This document shows positions 1 through 7,837 of a stretch of DNA of 31,752 bases, piece by piece. The stretch spans positions 1 to 31,752 of IMG/VR virus record IMGVR_UViG_3300009509_000073. One strand, given 5' to 3'. The notes below the pieces were generated by a model. It was given only the letters and a program-made list of their open reading frames with translations, ran no database searches and was not told the origin of the DNA. How positions within the stretch are numbered: the stretch's first letter is position 1; every line of letters begins with the position of its first letter. Made by a program: the position numbers and the translations under genes. This stretch comes from a virus.

Positions 1-76
1 GCTTACTATCAATTGATGTTATTTTATCGTAGCTATCAACACCATAGCCGATTATATTAGAACGCAAGTTATCCAT
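1..76 (-). CDS. N-terminal fragment of a tail-region gene, cut by the window edge
   Basis: An ATG at 76-74 on the minus strand opens a frame that runs off the window after 25 codons (begins MDNLRSNIIGYG). A strong ribosome binding site, GAGGGG, lies just upstream and overlaps the end of the preceding gene, whose stop is only 4 bases before this start. It is therefore the next gene of the leftward tail operon. By position after the hub-like genes it could be a distal tail, fibre or host-recognition protein, but 25 residues are too few to assign a family. Confidence 0.6.
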   Translation of the reverse strand, partial: MDNLRSNIIGYGVDSYDKITSIDSK

Positions 77-80
77 TGAA

Positions 81-506
81 TTATCCCCTCGCTGCTGACT
101 TAGCGGCGGTAACATAAGCTGTGATAGTATCCGCTGTAACTCCATTAGTAACAGCAACGATAAACTTCATACCCTCTGCTCGACTGCAATCGTATGAAAC
201 ACAGAAACTTGTATCGCCGCTTATAGCAAGGCTATCACTATATAGCGACAATGTTCCAGTTCCGGCATCGATATCCCGCGACACTGTTTGTCTATACGTG
301 CCATCGCCGGGGTCCCAATAAGGTGTTACTGTTACGGCGGTTCCACTATCTTGAGAAATATCGATATGAACGTCAAGTGATTCTTCAAACTTAAGATCGC
401 TTAATGTAATTGTCCTGTTCGCTTCGCTAGCATCAGCAGCGACTGCATTTAATTGTTGTCCATAGTAGTGATAAGTTCCGCCATTTCTCGTTGTTGGTGC
501 AGCCAT
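81..506 (-). CDS. Small beta-rich tail-region protein, function unknown
   Basis: A 141-residue protein beginning MAAPTTRNGG. The frame is open further upstream, but the start at 506 is chosen because AAGGAG sits at ideal distance before it, and the longer version would overlap the previous gene. The sequence is rich in Thr, Ser, Val and Gly with alternating hydrophobic residues, has no membrane segment or signal peptide, and ends in an Ala-rich tail. It lies between the hub-like gene and the truncated last gene of the tail operon, so a minor virion component (baseplate or fibre-attachment) is the natural guess. I recognise no family. Confidence 0.75.
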   Translation of the reverse strand: MAAPTTRNGGTYHYYGQQLNAVAADASEANRTITLSDLKFEESLDVHIDISQDSGTAVTVTPYWDPGDGTYRQTVSRDIDAGTGTLSLYSDSLAISGDTSFCVSYDCSRAEGMKFIVAVTNGVTADTITAYVTAAKSAARG

Positions 507-532
507 GAGTAAATTCTCCTTATGTAATAGTA

Positions 533-2431
533 TTATCCGACATAAGCAAGTTTCCATTTTATAGAGGGCTTCGAACTAAAGAGATCGAAGCTTTTAGATA
601 TCACTTGCCATTTGTAGCTTGAAATGTCGCTGTCTGTTATTCCGTCTTGAGTCTTCCAATGAATATCTAACAATTCGAGTGATACGAAATCCAATAATTG
701 CACGTCAATTTTAGACAGATTAGTTCTCAGATTAATTATTGGACAACCGTATTTGAAGCGCTCGATATAATAATTTAATAATTTGTAATAGGTGGTTATG
801 TCATACACGCTATCGCCCGCTGAGTGCGCGGCGGCGCTCGTCGATAAAGCGCCGCGAGTTACCGTCGGTAATGTCGCGATAAACGTTGACGTTACTTTTT
901 TTATAGTATCCGCAAATAAAGGACCAATCTGGTCATAAACAGTAACTCTATTTGCGCTTGTAAATGTCGGGGTTCCCGTCCATGTCATGTGTTCGCCGCC
1001 GACATCAATTATTGGAGCGCTTGAACTATCTGGAGTTCTCCAAGAAACTGTCCATATATGACTTGCAGCGTTCGTCGTCGTATGAACCATATTATACAAT
1101 GGTCCGGCGGCTAGATAGATATTATAATCGGTTCCTGTTCCTTTTTTAACCATGAGTTGAGCAAAATTAAATTCGCTTGTGATACGGTCATACCAATCGT
1201 CGCGGAATTCAGCTTGAGTCGAAGGGTTTCCGGTTAAATATAAATCAGTCCCATACACACCATCATCAAATTCGAACCTGATATAATCAGTCGTATAATC
1301 AAATAAATAATAATAGGTTCCCGGCGATATCATATCGTTACTATCAGCGTTGACGAATCCATGGAAGCCACCATTCCGAGTGTAACGATTTCCCGTTATG
1401 TATTCGCTACTTAAAGGTAGCGTTGTTTGACTGCTTGTCATTGCAGAGCCAAGCACGCCTATTTTATTGTTGTGTTCGATATCGAATTCATACCAAACCT
1501 CAAAAGATCCTGAAATGCTACCAGTGTCGCTAGCGGCCGTCGTATCGAGACGATCTCGACGGCGATCTATTGCTACATAAGTTGATGTAGCGGCGTCGCA
1601 TTGATCGGGGTCCCATTCTTTAAAGTAGGCACTCGCTGAATTTTTGATGTTATTATAAATGATTTCATATTCGATATCGGCGATGTCTTCCTCATACCAG
1701 GTATCGACTATGCTATCAGTAGAGTCATACTGCTTTAAATCAAATGTTCCATCTTCTCGCGCTACAAACCAGGCGCGAAGCTGTAAACACATCTGTTCAA
1801 TTAAGTCGCGAGTCGAAATATCTTCCTGAACGATTTCTTCACTTCCATACACGTTAAGAAAACGTTCATCCCAATTGTACCACGGCGTAAAAATATCTAA
1901 GTCAATATTCGTCGTATCAATGCCATCGATGTAAAACGCAGTCCATATATATTGTCTTGGATGCTTATTGCCGACGGCAATATTAAAACTTCTCGCTTCT
2001 TTGTTGTTGTAATAATCAGCGGTTTTACCCTTTATTTTTAAAGAGCCCGGTAATGGTATTACATCGGTTATGACTCCAGACCACACAGGAACAAAGTCAG
2101 ATAAATCAACGCCGTGAGTGCCAAACTTAATATGTAATGATTTATTTCTCAAATATTCGCTATTCAGCAATGTTCTGAGTGTGCCATTGCCGGCGCCTTC
2201 ATCGACGAAATCTACTGTTAAACCGCCTACCTGCGAACTAAAATCTTCTATATCAGCGGTTAATGATATCGACGAAATTTTTGATACAATGTTAGGATAT
2301 CCGTTATACAGCTTATTTGACGCGGTATAATAAGTATGTGTTGTTGTGTCTGTTTGAATATCGACGACAACAACCGGTTCTATTTCAGCGCGGGATAAAA
2401 GGCGTTTTAACTCTGTATCAATTGTTATCAT
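533..2431 (-). CDS. Putative tail hub / baseplate-type protein (632 aa)
   Basis: A 632-residue soluble protein beginning MITIDTELKRLL, directly abutting the upstream gene. The first ~150 residues contain a pattern common to hub and tail-tip proteins: a described surface or region, then strings such as VWSGVITDV and LKIKGKTADYYNN, where a beta-barrel domain is followed by a repeated one. The middle (about 260-480) is rich in Tyr, Asp, Thr and Gly, with strings such as GTYYYLFDYTTDYIRFEF that look like a lectin-like or concanavalin-type beta sandwich. The last 100 residues return to a hub-like fold. Position two genes after the tape measure supports a tail-tip role. The assignment is from context and composition, not from a clear catalytic motif. 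Confidence 0.65.
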   Translation of the reverse strand: MITIDTELKRLLSRAEIEPVVVVDIQTDTTTHTYYTASNKLYNGYPNIVSKISSISLTADIEDFSSQVGGLTVDFVDEGAGNGTLRTLLNSEYLRNKSLHIKFGTHGVDLSDFVPVWSGVITDVIPLPGSLKIKGKTADYYNNKEARSFNIAVGNKHPRQYIWTAFYIDGIDTTNIDLDIFTPWYNWDERFLNVYGSEEIVQEDISTRDLIEQMCLQLRAWFVAREDGTFDLKQYDSTDSIVDTWYEEDIADIEYEIIYNNIKNSASAYFKEWDPDQCDAATSTYVAIDRRRDRLDTTAASDTGSISGSFEVWYEFDIEHNNKIGVLGSAMTSSQTTLPLSSEYITGNRYTRNGGFHGFVNADSNDMISPGTYYYLFDYTTDYIRFEFDDGVYGTDLYLTGNPSTQAEFRDDWYDRITSEFNFAQLMVKKGTGTDYNIYLAAGPLYNMVHTTTNAASHIWTVSWRTPDSSSAPIIDVGGEHMTWTGTPTFTSANRVTVYDQIGPLFADTIKKVTSTFIATLPTVTRGALSTSAAAHSAGDSVYDITTYYKLLNYYIERFKYGCPIINLRTNLSKIDVQLLDFVSLELLDIHWKTQDGITDSDISSYKWQVISKSFDLFSSKPSIKWKLAYVG

Positions 2432-3319
2432 TTATTCGATTCCTATAGGCGATCCGCCTTGCTCTCTAAGCGTCAACGTAACATCGTGTTCAAGATATCC
2501 GCGAGTAACAAGATTGAAATCTTTATTCATAATTTTGAATAACCCTGCTTTTTCAGGTTCACTGTAAGGTTTTTCACAGAAGACGATTGTTTCGGCGCCG
2601 CCATTCGATTCATTCCAAATATCGCGCAGTCGCGAATAAGCAAGGTCATTGTTGGCCATGAATTTAATTGAGAATTCTCGTTGTCCTCTTGAAAATTCTC
2701 GGTAAACAATAATACCTGTTTTGGATTCATACTTTGCGTTTTCTCTTATCGTCGTATTAGAATCATATCCATAAGCAGCATAGTTAAGCTGTATTCGTTT
2801 ACCCATAAATAATTCATTACAATAAAAACTTGTCGAACTTCCAAAAGTGATGGCGACTAAAAAATAATTCAGATTATAAACTATTTTTTCAGTTCCACTT
2901 TTATCAAGCCGCGCCAAGTATCGTCGTATAGTTGTATCAACGCTCGTATCATTATTGAAATCTTCATACGTAGCCCATATCGATGAATCGCTTAATCGTA
3001 CTTTAACCGCGCTTATATTGTTCGATGGATCTTCGCAATGGAAAAAAAATGTATCGAATGTTCCAGCGTTGTTTTGACCTGTTATCACATGAGTTGTTGC
3101 GCTTGAACTGTATGAACCGCTTTTATGATTATAGCCGTCATAGACATTATCAACGGGATAACTTGCATGACTTGAATCAGACATAGCCGGGGTTAAACTG
3201 TTTTGAATGAATGGACCTTGCAAACAATCATTTAAAATATTTTTTGGAATAATGATTGGATTGTCGGCTTCAAAGAGCGTGTTATCAGCAGCCGTTATAC
3301 TTAAAGAAGTATAAGCCAT
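2432..3319 (-). CDS. Tail protein, second copy of a tandem paralogous pair (295 aa)
   Basis: A 295-residue protein beginning MAYTSLSITAADN. It is clearly homologous to the gene just upstream (3319-4206), which is also 295 residues long. Both open with MAYT, share a 'EAD.PIII' type string near residue 18, and share a C-terminal block with the motif IVFCEKPYSEP followed by GLFKI/GLYKI and a final EQGGS. Its ATG overlaps the stop of its paralogue in a TAATG junction, and its own stop abuts the hub-like gene. Location just after the tape measure suggests a distal-tail or tail-tip ring subunit. Exact role unknown. Confidence 0.75.
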   Translation of the reverse strand: MAYTSLSITAADNTLFEADNPIIIPKNILNDCLQGPFIQNSLTPAMSDSSHASYPVDNVYDGYNHKSGSYSSSATTHVITGQNNAGTFDTFFFHCEDPSNNISAVKVRLSDSSIWATYEDFNNDTSVDTTIRRYLARLDKSGTEKIVYNLNYFLVAITFGSSTSFYCNELFMGKRIQLNYAAYGYDSNTTIRENAKYESKTGIIVYREFSRGQREFSIKFMANNDLAYSRLRDIWNESNGGAETIVFCEKPYSEPEKAGLFKIMNKDFNLVTRGYLEHDVTLTLREQGGSPIGIE

Positions 3320-4206
3320 TACATTACCTCGCTTCCACCTTGTTCCAGCAATTCAATATAAACGTCGCGCTCGAATGGTCCTTTTAGAAGGGCTTCATAT
3401 TTATCATTAACAATCTTATAGAGTCCGACATTATAAGGTTCACTGTAAGGTTTTTCACAGAAAACGATTGGATTCATACCATTATTTGATTGTGTCCAAA
3501 TAGATTCATACTGCGATAGTTCTGTCTGATTGCCAGTATTAAATTTTAAAACAGTTCGTCGGCGACCCTGATTGAATGAATATCGCGTTATGATACCGCC
3601 GTTCGATATAAAGTCTTTATTAATAACGACATTTCGTTTTAAGTCGATTGGTCTTAAAGGCTTTCGCGATAACTGAATTCGCAATCCGAGCCACACCTCT
3701 ATGAAGCGATGGCGAACGCTTGAACCATATCTTTGGTCGTAATACCAATAGATCAAACTGCTTACTTCATTATAAGTTCCACCTACATTTTTGAACGGGT
3801 ATATATAGCGCGGATATGAGCCGCCTGGAACTTTATATAATATTACATTAGTATTAGTAGACATAGCGCTATTATCAGCGATAACTATTCTCGAATAAGT
3901 TGGGTTCACTGTTATGTTTGAATCCATAGCGACAAAAATTGTGTCTACTGTTTCACTATCTAAATGACTGTAATATTCACACGATGTATTGTCGGAACTT
4001 AATTGAGTGCAACTATGAGTATATCCATTGTATGAATTAATTGTTGGGAAATCGCTATCGGCTTCATCAGCGCCGTAACTAAAATCGCTATCAAGTCGCG
4101 GTAACTGAGTACTATCTGGAATTACATTCGTCGTCAAAATGATTGGATAGTCGGCTTCTAATAGCGCCGTACTAGAAGCGCTTTTTTGGGTCACTGTATA
4201 TGCCAT
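3319..4206 (-). CDS. Tail protein, first copy of a tandem paralogous pair (295 aa)
   Basis: A 295-residue protein beginning MAYTVTQKSAS, immediately after the tape measure gene with a one-base TAATG overlap. It shares length, N-terminal MAYT, the central 'GLRIQL/GKRIQL' region and the C-terminal IVFCEKPYSEP block with the next gene, while the middle 100 residues have diverged strongly. No signal peptide, membrane segment or enzymatic motif is visible. In siphophages the gene right after the tape measure commonly encodes the distal tail protein, and that is the leading guess. The diverged middle could mean that the copies occupy different ring positions. Confidence 0.75.
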   Translation of the reverse strand: MAYTVTQKSASSTALLEADYPIILTTNVIPDSTQLPRLDSDFSYGADEADSDFPTINSYNGYTHSCTQLSSDNTSCEYYSHLDSETVDTIFVAMDSNITVNPTYSRIVIADNSAMSTNTNVILYKVPGGSYPRYIYPFKNVGGTYNEVSSLIYWYYDQRYGSSVRHRFIEVWLGLRIQLSRKPLRPIDLKRNVVINKDFISNGGIITRYSFNQGRRRTVLKFNTGNQTELSQYESIWTQSNNGMNPIVFCEKPYSEPYNVGLYKIVNDKYEALLKGPFERDVYIELLEQGGSEVM

Positions 4207-5885
4207 TATATTGCTCTCACGAATGCAAGCCTATTGTCCTTAACCAAATCTGTCATAACACGATCCCATTGATCAATCCATAGTCGCGCAATTTCTTCAT
4301 CAGTGCCCGGTTGCACCTCTAAAGTTGTGTTAATGTTAATAACATTACCGCCGCCGCCGCCTTCGCCAGCTTTCGTACGTTCCCATTCACCCGCTTCGCG
4401 TTCATTAAGAACTCTTTCTTTCGGAGCGAGCAAAGCTGGTATTGAATCCGCACCTGGTAAGCCTCCGACAACTTTACCGCCGAACTGCATTGGAACCGCC
4501 GCGCTCATGGCGGCTACTTGAGCATAAGCGGCGGCGGCGGCGGCTGGCGCAAGTTCCGGTCCAACAATAGGGATCGCCGCTGTCGCGGCGAAAGCGTTCG
4601 CGCTTGCAACCGCCGCTGAACCCATAACTTCTTTAACATTAAACAATGCATTAATCGCCATTCCGACAAGTCGTTGCGTAAGCACGTCAAGCGCGGCTTT
4701 CATAATACTTTTACCTATACCCTTCATAACTAGTTCCATCGTCTTACCGAATGATTGTGTTCCCTCAGCGGCCGCCCACATAGCATCAACAACGCCGCCT
4801 GTTATTGTACTCGATAAATCATTAACGAAACCGCTCACATTATCTGCCATCGCTTGCAACTCAGCTTCGTGTTTAGCTTGAAGATCAAGGATTAATTGAG
4901 TCTGCATTTCAATCATGGCCCGTTCTTTTTCTTTACGAGCTAAAAAACGTTCAAACCAATCAGAAGATTTTTCCTCAAGTTTTTCTAATTCATTTTTTTG
5001 CTCAACTATTTTTTCATTCGCTCCGACAATTGATGTCTCAAGCGCTTTAAAAGCATTGGTCGAAGCTTCGCCGATAGCAGTTAAAACAGTGGCCTTAATA
5101 GAATTAATCTTTTTTTCCATATTATCGAGCGACGAAATATTACCTTGGAGGTCCTGTTTGTTTTGCGAAGCTGTTTTGGCGAACTCGTTTTTTAGTCCTT
5201 TAACACTGCCTTGAGCTTTGTCTAAGGCGCTTGAAAGCCCTTCGAATCCAGCTTTAGACAGCAGTGTTGACATACCTCCTAAAATTTTATCGAGACCGGA
5301 TAAGAAGATATCGAAAAATGAATTGACCGCTAGCTGAATAGTATTAATTATCATTAACCAACCATTCCAAGCGCGAGCAACTTGCAATGTTCCCCACGCT
5401 ACGCCTTCAGTCAATAAGTTAGCGGCGTTGGTAAGCCACGTTATAAGTGTTGATCCGATAAGTTTTCTATTAATAACGACCCATTTCGACATACTATCAA
5501 TGATTGGTTGTAGCGTTTTCGATAAGCCTTGAAATATCGGTATAAGCGCGTCGCCTAACCTCGCTCGCAATACATTCGCTGATTTCCCTAATTCCTGGAA
5601 TTGTTTTAAAGCAGGATCGTTCGCTTTTCTGAACGCGAACGCATGTTTAATAGTTTCAGTGATAGACTTATTAAACATTTCGATTGCTTTTTTACCAAGT
5701 TCTAGAGATTGATTCATTAAAGCACTTGCAATGCCTATCCCCTTAAACGCATTTCCTCCAGCTTTAGATAACCCTTCGACGCCTTTCGTCGCGACTTTTG
5801 CGCTTGTTCCAATGCCTGTTAAAACCTTGCTAGCGCTATCTTTTGCGAAAACTAATATTCCGATTTTTTCTGTATTCTCTGGCAT
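4206..5885 (-). CDS. Tail tape measure protein (559 aa)
   Basis: A 559-residue protein with the usual architecture of a tape measure: an N-terminal helical region starting MPENTEKIGILVFAKD, hydrophobic segments around 140-200, a charged coiled coil around 285-345, then an Ala-rich hydrophobic stretch near 410-465. Close to the C terminus is the string FGGKVVGGLPGADSIPALL followed by PKERVLNEREAGEW, which is typical of tape measure proteins. It follows the frameshifted chaperone genes, the standard position. The start overlaps the chaperone extension by 34 bases, and AAAGAG precedes the ATG. At about 1.5 angstroms per residue, the known ruler relation, the tail would be near 84 nm. The length is short for siphophages. 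Confidence 0.9.
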   Translation of the reverse strand: MPENTEKIGILVFAKDSASKVLTGIGTSAKVATKGVEGLSKAGGNAFKGIGIASALMNQSLELGKKAIEMFNKSITETIKHAFAFRKANDPALKQFQELGKSANVLRARLGDALIPIFQGLSKTLQPIIDSMSKWVVINRKLIGSTLITWLTNAANLLTEGVAWGTLQVARAWNGWLMIINTIQLAVNSFFDIFLSGLDKILGGMSTLLSKAGFEGLSSALDKAQGSVKGLKNEFAKTASQNKQDLQGNISSLDNMEKKINSIKATVLTAIGEASTNAFKALETSIVGANEKIVEQKNELEKLEEKSSDWFERFLARKEKERAMIEMQTQLILDLQAKHEAELQAMADNVSGFVNDLSSTITGGVVDAMWAAAEGTQSFGKTMELVMKGIGKSIMKAALDVLTQRLVGMAINALFNVKEVMGSAAVASANAFAATAAIPIVGPELAPAAAAAAYAQVAAMSAAVPMQFGGKVVGGLPGADSIPALLAPKERVLNEREAGEWERTKAGEGGGGGNVININTTLEVQPGTDEEIARLWIDQWDRVMTDLVKDNRLAFVRAI

Positions 5886-6229
5886 TTCTCTTTACCTATG
5901 CGGTTGTTGTGCTCCGCAATTATTTCTCGTATTAAAGAAAACGCTTCAATCACAAAAAATGGTTCGTCGTCAATAGTCTTACTTCCAAATGGAAAAATTT
6001 TGAACTCGTTAAAGTCCTTATAGTCATTGACGATACGAGATGTCGTATTCGTAATAACAAGGTGTGGACAACGCCGCAACCGAAAATCGAACGGATATAT
6101 CGGTTGTTTTGTAGGTTCAAGACAACCGCGAACGGCGCGGATATGCGGTTTTTTTTTGCATTCATCACAATTCCAGTGCAAGCTTTCGTCGCCGCTTAAA
6201 ATCCACTTTATTGAGAATTCAATGTTTTT
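5852..6229 (-). CDS. Tail assembly chaperone extension (GT-type), reached by -1 frameshift
   Basis: This frame has no good start of its own: the first usable initiator is a TTG at 6181, without a ribosome binding site. The frame stays open back through the end of the upstream chaperone gene, where a T TTA AAA slippery heptamer lies in that gene's reading frame. A -1 slip there would join 6633-6229 to 6229-5852 and give a 260-residue product. The extension reads KNIEFSIKWILSGDE and then has a cysteine cluster (NCDEC, RGC, RRCP) that may bind zinc. It ends with TAG at 5852, overlapping the tape measure start. By analogy with lambda G/GT it would recruit the tail tube protein to the tape measure. 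Confidence 0.8.
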   Translation of the reverse strand, partial: KNIEFSIKWILSGDESLHWNCDECKKKPHIRAVRGCLEPTKQPIYPFDFRLRRCPHLVITNTTSRIVNDYKDFNEFKIFPFGSKTIDDEPFFVIEAFSLIREIIAEHNNRIGKEKCQRIQKKSEY

Positions 6230-6633
6230 TTTAAACCTTTTTTGAGCGTTGATATATCTACCGCCGCAATCATCAACTCTTCAAGCAATTCATCTGGAGC
6301 GTATTCCAATAACAAATCAACACTTTTGATTTGCTTTTCGTTATCAGTAGCTATGTCATAAATATAAAAATTTTCGATGGATACTATTGATTTTTTTAGC
6401 GCTTCATTACGCGCTTTTTCAAGCGCTTCTGGCGACATGTTATCGACATTAAATCTCTTATCTTTTGTTACTGACATAGTTAAGTTTGACGCTTCCATTA
6501 TATAGCGTCGATATTCAGAAGATTTCATCGGTTTTATCGATATAACTGTTTGTTTTTCGCTGATTTCTCGGTTTTTTCCGAACGCTGGAATATATTCGAT
6601 AACTCCAGTGCTATAATAACTAGTAATAGCCAT
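6208..6633 (-). CDS. Tail assembly chaperone, short (G-type) form
   Basis: A 141-residue acidic protein beginning MAITSYYSTG, with a GGAG ribosome binding site. It lies between tail tube and tape measure, exactly where G-type chaperones lie. No similarity to lambda G is needed for the call, since these proteins diverge rapidly. The helical second half (for example SPEALEKARNEALKK and APDELLEELMIA) is typical. Its last codons carry the slippery site described separately, so most ribosomes should make this form and a minority the extended form. It should act in the cytoplasm during tail assembly and be absent from the virion. Confidence 0.8.
   Translation of the reverse strand: MAITSYYSTGVIEYIPAFGKNREISEKQTVISIKPMKSSEYRRYIMEASNLTMSVTKDKRFNVDNMSPEALEKARNEALKKSIVSIENFYIYDIATDNEKQIKSVDLLLEYAPDELLEELMIAAVDISTLKKGLKKTLNSQ
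6229..6235 (-). promoter_or_regulatory. Programmed -1 ribosomal frameshift slippery site
   Basis: On the minus strand the chaperone frame reads GGT TTA AAA AAA ACA. The heptamer T TTA AAA (positions 6235 to 6229) fits the canonical X XXY YYZ rule in the correct phase. The following A run offers a second possible A AAA AAA slip site one codon later, which would enter the same frame. Six bases further on, ATTGA and TCAAT (6223-6219 and 6214-6210) can form a short weak hairpin. The zero-frame stop TAA is at 6210-6208. Confidence 0.8.
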
Positions 6634-6660
6634 GATTTTTTCTCCGCTTTTTTTGTAGCA

Positions 6661-7806
6661 TTAAAAGAATTTTATTGAAAAAGCATCATTACCACTTGAA
6701 CCGAATGCTTTGAAAGTACCGGTATATAAAGCGCTATCGCCTTCAGAAACTTCTTTATCGAGCGTTATAAATTTAACGTAGTCCATATCTATTTGCACTT
6801 TACTGCCACTTGTTGATCCGAATAAGACAACAAAGTCTCGACTTGTTATCGCTTGATATTTTCCGATTTCAAGACCCATATCTCTACGTGCTCTGAATTT
6901 TACTGAACCCTCTATTGTGCGTTTACCTTCAATGATATCAGTTATGGTCTGCTCGCCGACTTCATCGTCAACGGGCTTCCAGTTGTTGTTGATTGTTACA
7001 TCAAAAGACATTATTGGAAGTTCAGTGCTATCAATAGTTAGCGAACCATCAATCCCAGCAATAGGAGATCCGGCGGTTGTTTCAGCGGGTAGCCATGGAA
7101 TAATTGGGTCATCGTCGCTCGCTGTCGCGCTATCTGCAATTGTTAAAGTATCGCCCGATACCTCTGTTACTTTATGTCCTGTTCCACTGTTATCGTCTGA
7201 ACCTATTTTAATTAATGAACCGGCGTCAAAATTTAAACCCTCACCACTCTGGACAGCGACGCTTGTTCCTGAAACAGCGCCGTTACAAGTCGCATAACCA
7301 GAATGCGCGTAAGTTTTGCCCATTCCAGAAAATTTTATTTTTGGTTCATCGCGACCGCTCGCGCTTATTGCAATCTCGTTGACATAAGCGCCGAACAATG
7401 AATTCATTTGGATATCAGAAAACAAATCATAAATAGATAATGAACCTTGCACTGCTTGAGTATCAGTTGTCGAATAGACAACACTTGTCGCAGGTGTTAC
7501 GGTTTCAACGCCTAGACCAGCGGTAAGAAATGGACCGCAATCAGGCGCGGTTCCCGCGCTACCATTGGGTAATAGATACATTTCTGCTTCCCATTCATTC
7601 GTAATTGATCCTTCAATCGTTTCGATAATGTCGCGGGAACCGCTATTATCAACGCGATCTTTTATCTCTTTTGAATATTTTATCATTGCTGATAAAACCT
7701 TCATTGCATCGCCTGTTACCGGCTTAACCTGTGTTCCAAATGTGGTTTCAGCTTTAGCAAAAAATGAACGTTCATAGAATAATTGATGCTTTAAATTTTG
7801 ACCCAT
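6661..7806 (-). CDS. Major tail tube protein (381 aa)
   Basis: A 381-residue protein beginning MGQNLKHQLFYERSFF, preceded by AAGGAC. The N-terminal part (AKAETTFGTQVKPVTGDAM) and the C-terminal part (EGSVKFRARRDMGLEIGKY, YVKFITLDKEVSEGDSALY and TGTFKAFGS) follow the usual beta-sandwich pattern of siphophage tube subunits. Around residues 165-235 a small all-beta insertion contains strings such as GSLIKIGSDDNSGTGHKVTEV. This is probably a surface domain on the tube. It is followed by the chaperone pair and preceded by the terminator protein, which is the standard order. It would polymerise as hexameric rings around the tape measure. Confidence 0.85.
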   Translation of the reverse strand: MGQNLKHQLFYERSFFAKAETTFGTQVKPVTGDAMKVLSAMIKYSKEIKDRVDNSGSRDIIETIEGSITNEWEAEMYLLPNGSAGTAPDCGPFLTAGLGVETVTPATSVVYSTTDTQAVQGSLSIYDLFSDIQMNSLFGAYVNEIAISASGRDEPKIKFSGMGKTYAHSGYATCNGAVSGTSVAVQSGEGLNFDAGSLIKIGSDDNSGTGHKVTEVSGDTLTIADSATASDDDPIIPWLPAETTAGSPIAGIDGSLTIDSTELPIMSFDVTINNNWKPVDDEVGEQTITDIIEGKRTIEGSVKFRARRDMGLEIGKYQAITSRDFVVLFGSTSGSKVQIDMDYVKFITLDKEVSEGDSALYTGTFKAFGSSGNDAFSIKFF

Positions 7807-7837
7807 GGCGCAAGTCCTTTATTAGTAATAGTTATCG

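Noticed and set aside
5950-6181. Independent genes in the chaperone extension region
   Set aside because: The ATG-started frame at 6168 is in another frame from the Cys-rich protein and overlaps it fully; the TTG at 6181 lacks a ribosome binding site. The frameshift explains the region better.
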